Source: Isochrysis galbana (Eukaryota; Haptophyta; Isochrysidales; Isochrysidaceae). From it: a stretch of DNA of 64,000 bases. This document shows positions 1 through 11,024 of the stretch, one piece after another. The first letter of the stretch is position 1, and the number at the start of each line of letters is the position of its first letter. The notes under the pieces are model-generated. The model was not told the origin of the DNA, searched no databases, and was given only the letters and a program-made list of their open reading frames with translations. Both the position numbers and the translations under genes were made by a program. The stretch lies in assembly GCA_018136815.1 (NCBI GenBank), contig CM030934.1, positions 4,537,587 through 4,601,586 of the forward strand, in the 5' to 3' direction.

Positions 1-785
1 GCGTCAGACGCGTACGCCTTGAGCTCACAACATAAGTGGCAAGAGGCCCATCAGTCCGGTAAGTTCGCTCCTGAGATCGCGCCGATCGAGCTCAAGGGCA
101 AGAAAGGTATCGAAATCTTTGACACTGATGAACACCCACGTGAGACATCGCTCGAGAAGATGGGCAAGTTGCCCACGACGTTCAAGAAGGATGGTGTGGT
201 GAGCGCTGCCTCGGCCTCTGGAATCTGCGACGGTGCTGCAACGCTCATTGTCGCATCTGAGGCTGCGGTTGAGAAGTATGGACTAACGCCACTCTGTGAG
301 ATCGTTTCTTGGGCATCCGTCGGTGTTGACCCAACACGCATGGGCATTGGCCCTGTTCCGGCTATTCAAGCTGCACTTGACAAGGCAGGCATGGGCCTTG
401 ACCAGATGGGGAGAGTTGAGATCAACGAGGCATTCGCACCGCAGGTCCTTGCGTGTGCGCAAGCGCTCAAACTCGACATGTCGAAGTTGAATGTGAGTTG
501 CCTTATCCAACAATCTTTCCCCGAACACCAGATCCACCGCACATGTGAGCAGGCCGGGCGCAGCGTCGCCAATCCGTTCGCAGATTCTGAATCCCACACT
601 CTTTCCTCTTGCTTGCACAGGCGAATGGAGGCGCCATCGCCCTCGGTCACCCTCTCGGAGCCTCCGGAGCGCGTATCACCACACATCTAGCGCATGCTAT
701 TGCCCACCATGAGGTGCAGACAGCAATTGGCGCTGCTTGCATTGGTGGCGGCCAGGGAATTGCTCTTGTCCTGAAGGCACCATGA
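1..785 (+). CDS. 3-ketoacyl-CoA thiolase, 3' part (5' end outside window)
   Basis: The frame is open from base 1, so the gene begins upstream of the window. Exons are 1-492 and 621-785, separated by a 128-bp intron (GTGAGT...GCACAG, phase 0). Joining them restores the thiolase signature [17 protein letters not shown] and the C-terminal [15 protein letters not shown], which carries the catalytic Cys; the family NEAFAP motif lies in the first exon. The stretch [17 protein letters not shown] resembles mitochondrial ACAA2-type enzymes, which cleave 3-ketoacyl-CoA with CoA in beta-oxidation. No SKL-type peroxisomal signal is present at the C-terminus (it ends LKAP), which fits a mitochondrial enzyme. 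An acetyl-CoA C-acetyltransferase cannot be excluded without the N-terminal half. Confidence 0.93.
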
Positions 786-1781
786 GTACAGTCCCCACTA
801 TGGACGATCGCAGCTGCATTTTGTCGGGCGCAATCGCCGTCATTGATCCCACCAGTGTTCTCCAATTGTCGGCCAGCCATTAATCTGCAACCCTCACCAT
901 ATCCTAACGCTACGTGAAAGACTACACGCCGTCAGCCTGCAATCTACTCTGAGCTACCAACATAAATGGCTACAGGTGATCCGCTCGGTCACACCAGACA
1001 AATTCATGTTTAAGCCGTGTAATGTCATGATGCGTGTGCATCTTGCGTAATGAATCGATTCGGGAGGAGGTAAGGGCACGTGCTTGTGACTTTCGGGCTC
1101 AATGACCACTGCGAAACCGAAGTTGTAGCCGTGACCCCATGCCTGCCCGCCAACATATTTCTGTGCTAGGCATTGGTTCTATTGTCGGTGCGAGGAGAGG
1201 ATGGACCCAAGTGGAGTCGCATTAGGCAGTAGTCATCCCTGATGACGCGCGGTTACTGGCTAGGGCTAGGGCCTATGCCTGTCTAGGACCATATCCACGA
1301 TATGAATGATGGTGTATTCTACAACATCTACGTCCATTCACGCGTGAGCGGGCCACACACACCGTGAAGTTAAAATTCAAAAGCCTAGCATCTTCAAGAA
1401 TTTTTTTAATTCAAAAGCCTTCAAATTTTGTGTGTGTGCTCAAACCTTAACCTGCGCGCTCACAACTTCAACTTGAAATTCCCGCACGCATCTGAGAACA
1501 TATACTACCAACAGTAGTACATTGCATATAGATATAGGATATATGCGCGGCACATCAACATCAAGGGGCCGAACGGAAACTTCACGCGCGGGCAGGGGTC
1601 TGGTCCTCGCGTCCCTCTTCTCGTCGGCCGCCGAGCTGTGGAAAATTCCGAACGACGACGCCGTCCCTTCTATCTTTTATTTGCCTAAAGCATTTTTTTT
1701 TGCGAGATCAGTAGCACTAACCTCCAATAATATCCAATAGCTTGGATATTGGAGCACGACTTGGACTCTATGCTACTCTCT
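786..1781. other. intergenic, no gene recognised
   Basis: About 1 kb downstream of the thiolase stop without a convincing ORF. It is more AT-rich than the surrounding genes, with short A/T runs near 1395-1420 and 1690. No RNA gene or repeat family of the window was recognised here. Confidence 0.6.
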
Positions 1782-1892
1782 TTTGTGCATGATATTGATA
1801 TTGAAAAAAATTGAAGGTGAAGGTGCCCGCGTGCCCGCTATGCTACTAGTGACTCACACCCCTCCGGTATCGCGCTCGCCATCGCCTAAGCC

Positions 1893-2434
1893 CCACACTC
1901 TCACCCCAGCACCCACGCACCCACTACCCCCCCTAAGGGGGGTGGGCCCGCGTGCACTACGACGGGCCAGGCGGGGGAGGGGCAAGCTGGGACAGGCCTT
2001 TCGGCTCTGCTATCTCTGCGGATAAACGTAAACGCGCGCGTCGCTTACCTTATTTTGTCTTTTTGTTGTGCGATCTTTGAGGTTGTCTCTCTTCTTCGAG
2101 TTGAGCCTCTCAAGGGCATCTGTCGCGGTCACCAGCGAAACTTTTCATGTGGGTTCATGCAAACCACACTCTCACCCCAGCACCCACGCACCCACTACCC
2201 CCCCTAAGGGGGGTGGGCCCGCGTGCACTACGACGGGCCAGGCGGGGGAGGGGCAAGCTGGGACAGGCCTTTCGGCTCTGCTATCTCTGCGGATAAACGT
2301 AAACGCGCGCGTCGCTTACCTTATTTTGTCTTTTTGTTGTGCGATCTTTGAGGTTGTCTCTCTTCTTCGAGTCGAGCCTCTCAAGGGCATCTGTCGCGGT
2401 CACCAGCGAAACTTTTCATGTGGGTTCATGCAAA
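1893..2434 (+). repeat. two tandem copies of a 271-bp unit
   Basis: Unit one spans 1893-2163 and unit two 2164-2434. They are nearly identical; for example both contain the C-rich stretch ending in CCCCCTAAGGGGGGTGGGCC and both end GGGTTCATGCAAA. No protein explains the conservation. The pair lies near the left end of the putative mobile element. Confidence 0.85.
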
Positions 2435-2714
2435 CCTGCGCGTTTCTTACCTTATTTTGCCTTGCTTTCGTCGGTCAATTTTTTTGAGTTTTCCGTGTCT
2501 CTCGTCGCTCTCCGTCCTCTCCTCTCGTGCTATGGGCGGCGCCCTACGCCTGCTGAACGCGGCGCTCACGAGCCTGCTGGAGGGGCTCCCTGGCGGGCTG
2601 TGCAATCGATGATTTACGGTGTGGTTGCGAGGATGCCTCGGTTGAAGAAGGAGCTGCGACAGGCGCAGCTGCGGTCGGAGCCGCTGCGGCAGGCGCAGGA
2701 GCTCCGGTTGGCGC

Positions 2715-2855
2715 AGGAGCGCAGGAGCTGCGGTTGGCGCTGCTGCGGTTGGCGCTGCTGGGGTTGGCGCTGCTGCGGTTGGCGCTGCTGCGGTTGGCGC
2801 TGCTGCGGTTGGCGCTGCTGCGGTTGGCGCTGCTGCGGTTGGCGCTGGGGCAGGC
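2715..2855 (+). repeat. 15-bp minisatellite (GCGCTGCTGCGGTTG)
   Basis: About eight tandem copies of a 15-bp unit, one with a single-base variant (GGGGTTG). Because the unit is a multiple of three it stays open in every frame: one frame reads LRLAL repeats, another GAAAV repeats. The upstream DNA reads GAAAV-like peptides in the frame that then becomes LRLAL, suggesting a frame change inside or just before the array. Confidence 0.85.
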
Positions 2856-3291
2856 GGCACTGGATCCGGAGCGCCGTGGATGTGGAGACTTTCGCGTGGA
2901 TCTGGCCAAGGAACGCTACCCGTCGATGTGGGAACTCATCAAGCCATACATGAGCCGTTGGTGCAAGGCAACCCTCATGCTCGTCGGCGACTACTCTGAC
3001 GAGTACGACAAGATCCCAATCCCCAAGACCAGATACATTGGAGAGCAAGCCGCCGTCGCGTACCTCTGCATGGAATACATCACGGCGGTCGCGTACGCTG
3101 AAGCGGATCCCATGGTGCAAGTGCGCCGAGCAGCTGGCAAACTCTACATGCAGGACAAGAAGGCCGTCCTCGCACGCATCACGGATCTCGCCACCCAAGA
3201 TCAGCCAAGCGATATCGTCGCCTGCCAGCAGAACGACGAGGAAGAGGGATGTGAGAAAAAGACGAAGAAGATGAAAACTCAGCCCGCGTAG
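2734..3291 (+). CDS. hypothetical protein of the repeat element, start uncertain
   Basis: An open frame runs across the minisatellite into about 140 non-repetitive residues and ends with an acidic then lysine-rich tail (DEEEGCEKKTKKMKTQPA). It continues upstream of 2734 to a stop near 2554 without an ATG, so the true start is unknown and may involve an intron or an indel. Residues such as RYIGEQAAVAYLCMEYITAV and the charged tail look protein-like, and the same segment recurs in decayed form near 16250, consistent with a protein carried by a mobile repeat. Function not recognised. Confidence 0.4.
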   Translation: MALLRLALLGLALLRLALLRLALLRLALLRLALLRLALGQAALDPERRGCGDFRVDLAKERYPSMWELIKPYMSRWCKATLMLVGDYSDEYDKIPIPKTRYIGEQAAVAYLCMEYITAVAYAEADPMVQVRRAAGKLYMQDKKAVLARITDLATQDQPSDIVACQQNDEEEGCEKKTKKMKTQPA

Positions 3292-3791
3292 CTGGGGGTG
3301 GGGGAGCGTGATTAGCTTTGTAATAATAATATTAGCATTGTAATTGTAAGAATAATAACCAAAAAGAAAAAAATAGCCTGGTCCTCTTTTGACGGAACGC
3401 GATTTTTGGCTGGGGGTGTTTGTGCATGATATTGATGCCAACATGAACATCATCAAGTCTATTCGTTGTACTTTATGGTTTATGGTTTATGGCTGCCGAA
3501 GTGCAACGTGTGTCGGGTGTCGGGGGATGGTCCTCGAACTCCCGTGAGAGCTGGGGCGCTGGGGGTGTGCCTGTGGCGATCAGAGAAGAAGAGCAAGGGT
3601 GCACTCTTTGGCAGTACGTAATCAGGCACAAACAGGAAGTGGTAACATCAGGCACAAACAGGAAAAGACGTTTCACACGTTGGTTTCTTTTCTTTCTATC
3701 CCTCCGTGCGGGCGGGCGTGTGTGTGGATGGGTCCTCTTTTTCTTTTCTTAGGGACAGGAAGCAGGAGTGATTAGTTTGACAACCAGCAAC

Positions 3792-5394
3792 ATGAGCAGA
3801 GAAGGAGAGAGAGGGCGGAGCGCCCTCTCCGCGGCGGCGATGCAGTCGTGGAAGGGGAAGGCCTGCCTGGTGGTCGGCGGCTCGGGCAATCTGGGCGGCG
3901 ACCTGATTGATCTTCTGATCGAGCGGGGCGCTACCGTCTGCATCTTCGACAATCTGCCCTACGACGGCGCGCACGGAGAGCGCGTGTCCAACCATGTTGG
4001 TGACATCACGACGGACTTTGGAAGGATGAAGCTCGAGGCTGCATGCTCGATGATGGACGTCGTCTTCCACATGGCATCCGTGGTCGATTTGACGCCGATT
4101 CCCGATCCTCGGATGTCCGAGATCAATGTGAAGGGCACGCTGAATGTCATCGACGCGTGTGTGGCCGCAGAGGTGCCAACGCTGGTGTACACGTCCATCG
4201 CTGAAGTGGTCTGTGGCAAGCGTGCCGATGGATCACGCGTTATTGGCACGCGCAAGGCGCCGCTGGATGAGTCGGTGGGGTATCCTGCTAAACATACGCT
4301 CGAATACTTCGCGACCAAGGCGGCTGCCGAGAGATATGTCCTGTGCGGCCTCCCATCCAACTGCCTTATTTGCATTGCTTGCTTGCTCGAAGGCCTTAGC
4401 CTGGTCTCATGGCGCAGCCGGTTACGTGTCGGCTCCGAATGCGCCGCTGCTTTCTTGCGCAGGTCAGCAAATGGCCCACGCTTGCGCACAGTCGTGCTAC
4501 GTCCGGGGTACTTTTGCGGAGCCGAAAGCTTTGCTCTGCGCTTAGAGATTACCAAGGCCATCATGTACCAACACAACAACTACATTGCAACCAAGGTGCG
4601 CGCCCACAGTCCCGCACCCCGCCTCGCGTCGTCAACTAGGTGTCTGACAGATACCCCGCATCCATCGCTAACCTACGCTGCAAGTCAATGCCATTGTAGC
4701 GTACATATCGAGCTCGCTTCCCACAATGCGCTCTCTCAATTCTGGCGCAGGCACCTGGGATCCGCTCGTGCGTTAATGTGAAGAATTGTGCCCTTGCACA
4801 CCTACTGGCCGCGGAACGCGCGGCGAGACCGGAGGTTAACGGGCAGGCCTTTTTCCTTCGGGATTTTGAGGCCAGTGTCCATGCACAGACTGTCGCAGCC
4901 ATCGAGGGCTCGGGGGTACGTGCCTGCGTCATCCAACGCCTCCTCTTGAGCATTGCCTCTTCAATGCGTTCATGCCCCATCAACACGCCTATGTGTTGCG
5001 TCCTCCACCTAGACCATCCCATATCCGCGCTAAGAGTCATGCCACCCACCGCAGTATTCACATGTTTGGTGCACGTGCGCAGGTGAAAATAATCCTTCTT
5101 CCTTTCTCCTTGGCATGCGCAATCACATGGGTGTTGCACTATTGGGAGGTGTTCCTATATTATTTGTATTGGTGTGTTGGCATGACGCGTCACATATCCG
5201 AGGACACCCTGGCATATGCAACCATGGACATGGTCAGGTACGACATGTGCGTGTCGAGCGAGAAGGCGAAAGCCGTTTTGGGGTATGGCGCTCCCGGTGA
5301 GGCCAAGCTGCTCAGCCAAGAGGAGACGCAAGTTGCGGAACGTGAGTGGGCGCGCGGGTTTGCGGCTCTCCTATATGCGCAGCTGGGCAAGTGA
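3792..5394 (+). CDS. 3-beta-hydroxysteroid dehydrogenase / sterol-4-carboxylate dehydrogenase-like SDR
   Basis: Four exons are inferred: 3792-4342, 4463-4595, 4751-4915 and 5083-5394, giving 386 residues. Donors are GTGCGG, GTGCGC and GTACGT; all acceptors end GCGCAG. The N-terminal Rossmann motif is GGSGNLGG (residues 29-36) and the catalytic pair is Tyr172/Lys176 (YFATK), both typical of extended short-chain dehydrogenases. Joined exons give RYVLSANGPRLRTVVLRPGY, matching the family after the active site. Exon 4 holds a hydrophobic segment (LPFSLACAITWVLHYWEVFL) then LTRH-like and LGY motifs, as in membrane-bound 3-beta-HSD/NSDHL proteins. The likely role is NAD-dependent oxidation of a 3-beta-hydroxy group in sterol synthesis at the ER. 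The start could instead be Met17 (3840). The exact substrate cannot be told. Confidence 0.85.
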
Positions 5395-5579
5395 GGGTGG
5401 CCGCAATCGATTCAATCTCCATCCCTCGTAGTGGCGGTGTTAAAAAAGCGCGCTTAGCGATAAAGTCGTCCTAGGCGCCGTGAATGTGGATTGTTGCGAG
5501 CCGAGTGCTTGCGATGAGCATAAGTCATCGCCTGGAGAACTACCCCCCCTCCCCCATCGTACATGCATACTTTTAGTGT

Positions 5580-5790
5580 ACGTCACTTACAACCTACTTA
5601 TATTTATGGGGGTCAATGGGAGCCTCGCGCCGCCCTCAGTCCGTACTCCGTCGCAGACACCCCCATGGTGGGCCTGCACAATCAACCTCAGCTCTCGCCT
5701 TTTGTTTGGCTTTTTGCAGGGGGCTTTGAGCATTCATCGCTCATCGCACAAAGCCGAGACTCCCAGTGGGGGCGTGCCGCGGCGCCACAC
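5580..5790 (-). repeat. inverted copy of the TATA-type dispersed repeat
   Basis: Read on the minus strand this matches the repeats at 9430-9690 and 23700-23890: GCTGAGGTTGATTGTGCAGG, then GGGTGTCTG, then a GGCGCGAGG core, then CCCATAAATATAAGTAGGT. It is more diverged than the two plus-strand copies. Confidence 0.65.
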
Positions 5791-6559
5791 TGCCACACTC
5801 CACACTCAGTGCTCAGTGCTCACTTCCTCGCACGCGATGGGCCCCCATCGTACTGCCACGCTGCCCCCCCCCCCCCCCCCATTCTTGAGCCACACACCTT
5901 CGTTCGGAGCCACACAACTGTCCAGACTCTCGCCGCGGGCGCGCGCCGCGCAACGCACGCATTCGCCTGCACTAGCCCCTCATTCTCATTGTACTAACCC
6001 CCTTTCACCATTGAGCCATAGAGCCACAGACCATCCGAGCCGCCAGGAAGGCACCCAAGGCCGGCGAGGCAAGGGCAAGCGAGGGAGAGGCAGGATGGGC
6101 CGCAAGGGGCGCAAAGCCCCAGCCTCCACACTACCCCCTAAGCCAGGACGACCATGGCGTGCGCAGGCATTACGCGTGTTGCGGGTAGGGGGAGTCCAGC
6201 CCCGCGCCCGAGAAGCGAGAAGGTTGGTTCACCCCCTCCCGCCCGCCGGGGTCCTCCGAAGATCCATTTCGGCCGAATGAGACCCACCTCAACGGTCTTC
6301 ATTTCCCCCCTTTTCGGTATCCCCCGGGAGTCATTGCACTTTGCGCCCGTTCCGAGTTCCGAGATCATAAAATCGGGTTTATGCTGATCTCCGGCTGAGA
6401 CTCGTTTGACGTCCCCCCCTGCTCTAGGCACCAAACGAAGGTGTGGGTCTGGCGCCCGATATAGCCCGATAGCAGAGTGGATCGACGGATCTCGGGGGAA
6501 TCGCGTGTCAGTGTCAAGCAACAACGACCCCGAAATAACCTTATCGGTTATTGGCCCCG

Positions 6560-6790
6560 GGGCGCGACCGCCAATTCTTTACTGCTCGAGCCCCAACGCA
6601 TGTGCAGGGGGGGGGGCCGAGCGAGGGGGAGGGGGGGAAAAAACCCAACATTTTCCTCGGGAATTTTTCGTGGCGGCAAGTGAGCCCCCGGGGGGGGGGT
6701 ATGGGTATGGGGTGGGGGGGACGGTCAAGGAGTCAAAACTGTAGCCCCCCCCATATGTTAGTAGTTATAAATCATTGTTTCACCGCCCTA
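6560..6790 (+). repeat. diverged copy of the GGGCGGTCAAAC-family repeat
   Basis: Shares with 28165-28285 and 31825-32035 the ordered blocks CGCGACCGCCAATTCTTTAC, TTTTCGTGGCGGCA, a CCCCCGGG stretch, GGTCAA and the terminal CACCGCCCTA. Poly-G has expanded inside it. Confidence 0.6.
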
Positions 6791-7209
6791 GAAGCTCCGC
6801 GTTTCTAATCGCCACCTTCACATTCACATATCTATTTCCCCTGGTGGCGAGCGACCGTGCTCATTCTCCCAAAATAGACCGCCGCGCGTGGAGAATGGCA
6901 AAGGAGGGGGTCACTCCGTCACTCTCACTCACACTCACCGACGCCATTTTCGAAATTTTCGTTCGTGGGGCGGGAGGGGGTTCTGTCGAAGGGGGGAGGA
7001 GGCAGATACCGACCGGGTAGGGGAGCTTTGGACCTTCCTAGAGTCTACTTATACTGTAGAGTTGGGTAGACTTTATTGAGGTGCTCGTTCGGTTCCCATC
7101 GTTTCACGGCCAGTTCACCTCTCGGCTCTCGGGCCCGCCGGCGGCTCGTGAGATCTTGCCCCCGTGGCATGAACATGAAGCAGACGTGAAGAAGAGAGGA
7201 AGAAGAGGC

Positions 7210-7442
7210 GGGGGGGGGGGGGGGGGGGGGGGATGGATGTCTTCCCTCTCCTGCGCGGGGGGGGGGGATTCGGGCCGAGCCGAGCCGTCCGCTTGGAGAG
7301 GGAGGGAGGGGGGGAGGGGGGGGAGGGAGGGAGGGAGGGAGGGAGAGGCATAAACGATAATGGAAAGAGAGGGATAGAGGGATGGAGAGGGGGAGGAGGA
7401 GGGGGGGGGGGGGGGGGAGAGAGAGAGAGAGAGAGAGAGAGA
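7210..7442 (+). repeat. poly-G, (GGGA)n and (GA)n tracts
   Basis: Consecutive G runs of 10-22 bases, GGGA-type repeats at 7300-7345 and a GA microsatellite at 7417-7442 directly upstream of the RING gene. The long low-complexity ORFs reading through here are composition artefacts. Confidence 0.9.
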
Positions 7443-7560
7443 GCCGGAAGGCCCGACCGAGGAGCCAGTCAGCCCATCGAGAGAACGGCCGAGAGGGACG
7501 GAGACAAGGAGCGCGCGTGGCAGAGCGGGACGAGTGACGCAAGAGACACCAATAACAAGC

Positions 7561-8942
7561 ATGCCTACCTCACTCGCTTCGATGGGCGCTGCCGCCGCTG
7601 CCGCTGCCAAGCGCCGCGATGTGAGAGCCGCCGCGCGAGGCGCACACCGGCTGTTCTCGGCTTCTTGTCTTCCTCACAGCCTCGACGGAACCGCTTGTCT
7701 TCCTCACTGCCTCGGCGCGGAGCCCCTTTGGCACATAGCTCGATAGAGTCCCCGCGCCTAACAAATGTCTACTCACCCCCGGCTTCCTCAATCCCTCCTT
7801 CGCAGCCCTTTGCTAGCAAAATCAAGCGCGAGAGGCAAGCAGAGGTTGATCGTATCCGAGCACTGCGCGTTGTCGAGACCAAGACCGGGGAGGTCGCGCC
7901 AATCCTTGAGATGCTCATCAACCCATTTGCTGCGTCTTCTGCATCGGACACACCTAGGGTTAACCCGGAGCTCGACATGCTCGCCTCGAACCGCCGCGTG
8001 CAGGGCATGAGTAGAGCGTTTCGCGAGGAGCTTGAGGCTATCTTTGGTGCTCAGGCACAGGCAGCACAGATAACGACCAGCCGCTCGGGCACGCGCTCCA
8101 CACCACGGCGGACGTCCTCTATAGCCCACACCAGGCGCACATTTCCGGCACTTCAAGACTCCCTTCCGACGCCTTCAACACTGTCCACATCCACTCGCAT
8201 GCGATCGATCGTGGGGCGTCCTCCGGCAGGTAACATCGCTCTTCCTGTGCATGGGAGTCTCAATGAGCTGGACGAAATCGCTCAATATGGTGCCGTTACC
8301 GCTCAGCTCAACAATCGCGGGTTTGTCAACTCGCTCTGTCGCCTTCTACGCTCTCGTGTGAGTAATGCAGAGGTTGCCCAAGGCGCCTCACGCACCTCAC
8401 GCCTGCAAATGCAACTTCAGTCTGCCATCACCGCGCGCCGCCGCAACCATGATGCTGTTCGTGAGAGTCGCGAATATGAAGATGGTGCTCTGGTCGGCTG
8501 GGCTGCACGCCATGCCCAGGAGCGTGATCAGCCATCTGCTCATGAAGCCAGCGGCATCCCGCCAGTTGACGGCTGCTCGCTCCGTGAGCTCCGAGACACA
8601 GCGGGCGCGACGCTGAATCTCTTGCTGTCAATGCAGCGTACGCTCAACCATCAGGTGGCCGCCTCTCTTGCTGCTCAGCCAACGGGCGCCCCACCGTCTG
8701 AAGGAGAGGACTGGGTCATGGTGCCACGCTACACAAGCGCCGCGGCGATCACCAGCAACCTCGGCGCCTGCCTCGTTTGCACATCGAAAAGCGCGGACGC
8801 GGTCTTCTACCGGTGTGGCCACCTGTGTGCGTGCATCTCATGTGCCCACACGCTCACTGCTCGTGGACTGCGATGCCCCATTTGCCGATCGCCGATCGAC
8901 GACGTCGTTCAAGTCTTCATTGCGTGCGCCGCTATGTCCTAG
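7561..8942 (+). CDS. C3HC4 RING-finger protein, probable E3 ubiquitin ligase
   Basis: Two exons are inferred: 7561-7620 and 7806-8942 (donor GTGAGA, acceptor TTCGCAG, phase 0), giving 398 residues. The C-terminal 57 residues form a RING-HC domain: CLVC (C342, C345), CGH, CISC and CPIC, followed by a hydrophobic tail after IDDVVQVF. This arrangement resembles Neuralized-type and plant RING proteins in which the RING is the last domain. The middle carries two conserved-looking helices (RVQGMSRAFREELEAI near 80 and RGFVNSLCRLLRSRV near 175) similar in style to plant RING proteins with repeated arginine-rich helices. It presumably transfers ubiquitin from an E2 to unknown substrates. The first exon encodes an alanine run; its assignment rests on phase and splice-site fit. 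Confidence 0.85.
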
Positions 8943-9292
8943 GATGAGGCGCGGATGTTCCAAAGCCGTGAAAGCGCCCGTCTGCTCACTTGTATCTTAA
9001 AGATACCCATAGAGGCGGCTCTAGGAGACTCGTTCAGAGCCCGCAACTACAATGTTCGAAATAACTCTGATCTTTCTGGCGCGGTCCTCTCGCGTGAGAT
9101 CGTATTCGATGGCTCCATAGTGAACTGGGGAAATGAATGAACACGTGTCCTGGCGCCTTGTGACCCGAGACTTGGACTTGGCCAATGACGCGCAATGCTG
9201 TGGCGTGAATGCATGAGTGCGCTGAGAGAAAAAAAGACATCTGAAGATTCAGCGATAACACCTATGACGGACATGAGTCAGAGTCAGAGTCA
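8943..9292. other. 3' flank of RING gene
   Basis: No gene recognised in this 350-bp stretch. It probably contains the 3' untranslated region. No clear AATAAA is visible. Confidence 0.5.
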
Positions 9293-9690
9293 GCTAAGTT
9301 TACACTTAGTTCACCCATGGGGGCGCGCGACAAGCCACCGCCCCTCTCTCCACTCCTCCCTCGCTCTGGGGGAGGAACCACCCACCCTCCTGGCATGGCA
9401 GGCCCAGTGCGGGAGTGGGAGTGCGGCTCGCGACCCGCGCCCACTAGGGGTCTGGGTCAGGTTGATGAGCATCTGATGAGTGCTCAGCCCCTGCCAGATG
9501 GTAGGGGCTGAGGACTGGTTGTACGGGCCGTACGGGCCAGGTTGATGAGTGCCCAACCCCTGCCAGAAGCTAGAAGGCAGGGGCTGAGGTTGGTTGTGCG
9601 GGCCCACCCAGCAGGAGGGTGTCCGAGATGGAGTGAGGGGGGCGCGAGGCCCCCATCGACCTCCACTTATAAAAGTAGGTCTCAAGGTAG
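9293..9690 (+). mobile_element. dispersed repeat with leading hairpin and TATA-like end, copy 1
   Basis: Begins with a hairpin (CTAAGT-TTAC-ACTTAG, 9293-9308) followed by CCCATGGGGGCGCG. It contains an internal imperfect tandem duplication of about 80 bp (9457-9530 and 9539-9605, each with CAGCCCCTGCCAGA) and ends with CCACTTATAAAAGTAGGT near 9662-9679. The copy at 23680-23890 has the same order of blocks. The TATAAAA lies in a consistent context in both, so it could act as a promoter inside the repeat. No coding capacity is seen, so it is non-autonomous. Confidence 0.65.
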
Positions 9691-10374
9691 AGTCATCTAG
9701 TGGAGCGGCAACCCGTCGTGTGGAGGATGTTTTAGCTCCGCAACAAGACGTTCCGTGGTGAGTATGACGTCGCGAAAGGTGTCGTTCGCACTCATTGAAG
9801 ACGATCCTTTCAAGACAAGTGTGAGGAGAGGTCCACGTCATGCGTGACGAGGAGGCCGCTGGAATTTTCATCGAGGGGGGGGCACGCACTAGTAACCATG
9901 CATCCCCTTGCTCACAGGAGCGCCCTCATGGTGAGCTAGGCCCGGTGTCCTAGGACCGAGCTTTTTTGTATTTGATGTTGCTCGGCCAGAGTCCCCACGG
10001 GAGGGGAAGAAACCCTGAGGGAAAGGAGACCAAATGAAGGCAAGCCGCCTCGGGACAACAAGAAGAGTCTCTGCAATAAAACACCTTCGTTTAGACAGCT
10101 ATTCGAATTGTGTTGGTGTTGTTCGAATCGTTGTGTGGATCGTGATTTCAACTAGATATCGACCCTGCCCCAAATCGAGTGAATGACCACGTGTGTGTTT
10201 CAACATGTGAAGTGTCAACTTGAGTCAAGTAACCTCCAGGTGACAACGAAAGGTGTTAGCAGGGATGGGGATAATTGAACGCTTTTGGTCTGCGGCAGAC
10301 GAAGAAGAGCCGAAGGCCGGGGGCAGACACCCCCCGAGACACGATAAGATAGTTGCAGAAGGCGTCTTTAGGCC
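9691..10374. other. intergenic, no gene recognised
   Basis: No ORF with family resemblance. GACCAAATGAAGGCAAGCCG near 10030 recalls AAATGAAGGCAAACGACC found at about 48771 and 56986, so it may be the edge of another dispersed repeat. Confidence 0.5.
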
Positions 10375-10800
10375 TAAGCCAAAATATGTAGTTTTTCGTG
10401 TCCAAATATGTGAAAAAAATATGTGGAAAATGTGTGAGATGTTGCCCAAACAAATGTGTGGAATATAAAATATGTAGCTGTGTGTGGGGCTTCTGCTTGC
10501 GCGCGCTGCTGTGTGCCGCAAGCGCGAACCTGCGTGGCGAGGGCATGGGAGCCTTGTGAAAGTGGTCATGCATCAGCGCGTGTCGCACCACAAATGGGGC
10601 TAGCAGCGCAGCCAGGCAGCTCACCTGGAGCCATCGCCGCCCTCTCTCTCCCCCGCCTCTTGCTCTTGCCTCGCTGCCCCTCCCCTTGCCACGGGGCGCA
10701 CGGCGGCTCGCGCCCCCAAATATGTAGTAAATATGTAAAAATATGTACAGGCCGAAAGCCCACCCAAATATGTAGAAAAATAAGTACATATTTTGGCTCA
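10375..10800 (+). repeat. clustered AAATATGT(A/G) motifs
   Basis: The octamer AAATATGT and close variants recur about a dozen times in two clusters (10379-10470 and 10717-10792), spaced irregularly and separated by GC-rich DNA. A third cluster in the same sequence context (CCAAATATGTAGTAAAT) lies at 56860-56965. No protein is encoded. Confidence 0.75.
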
Positions 10801-11024
10801 GGCCTAGGCGTTTTACGTTTGTTTGCCATAGGAACACCCAACAACAGGTCTGCCCCAGCCCGCCCCTTGCGCTTGGCCCGACGTAGCGCACGCCCCCCCC
10901 CCCACCCCCCGATCCGATCCCCGATACCAAAGACAAAGGAATGAAGGGGGTAGTGTAGAGGGTGCGAGTGATCTGGGGTATAGGCGATGGCGTGAGTCGG
11001 TACCGGTACCGTGAGTGCGTGGAC

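Larger units (their letters stand above)
1782..3436. mobile_element. probable mobile element bounded by an 18-bp direct repeat
   Basis: The same 18 bases (TTTGTGCATGATATTGAT) occur at 1782-1799 and 3419-3436. Between them lie a 271-bp tandem duplication, a 15-bp minisatellite and one ORF (2734-3291). A decayed relative of the right part of this interval, including the 3' flank around 3370-3405, recurs at about 16225-16565, so the sequence is dispersed. The 18-bp repeat has the size of a LINE-type target-site duplication, and tandem units at one end recall promoter monomers of such elements. No reverse transcriptase or transposase is visible, so it would be non-autonomous. This interpretation is inference. 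Confidence 0.5.
5395..7560. other. repeat-rich intergenic region
   Basis: About 2.2 kb between the SDR gene and the RING gene. It contains an inverted copy of the TATA-type repeat (near 5580-5790), a poly-C run near 5863-5880, a diverged GGGCGGTCAAAC-family copy (6560-6790) and poly-G/GA tracts (7210-7442). ORFs such as the one at 5480-6280 are low-complexity and have no family resemblance. The stretch 6150-6450 is unique within the window and holds no recognisable gene. Confidence 0.6.

Noticed and set aside
2614..3456. Minus-strand ORF of 280 residues with PQQRQ repeats
   Set aside because: The repeats are the antisense reading of the 15-bp minisatellite. The plus-strand frame, with a charged C-terminus shared with a second locus, is the better candidate.
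7233..7800. Long Gly/Arg/Glu N-terminal extension in frame with the RING protein
   Set aside because: It is translation of poly-G and GA tracts. A short exon at 7561-7620 with matching phase and good splice sites explains the start better.
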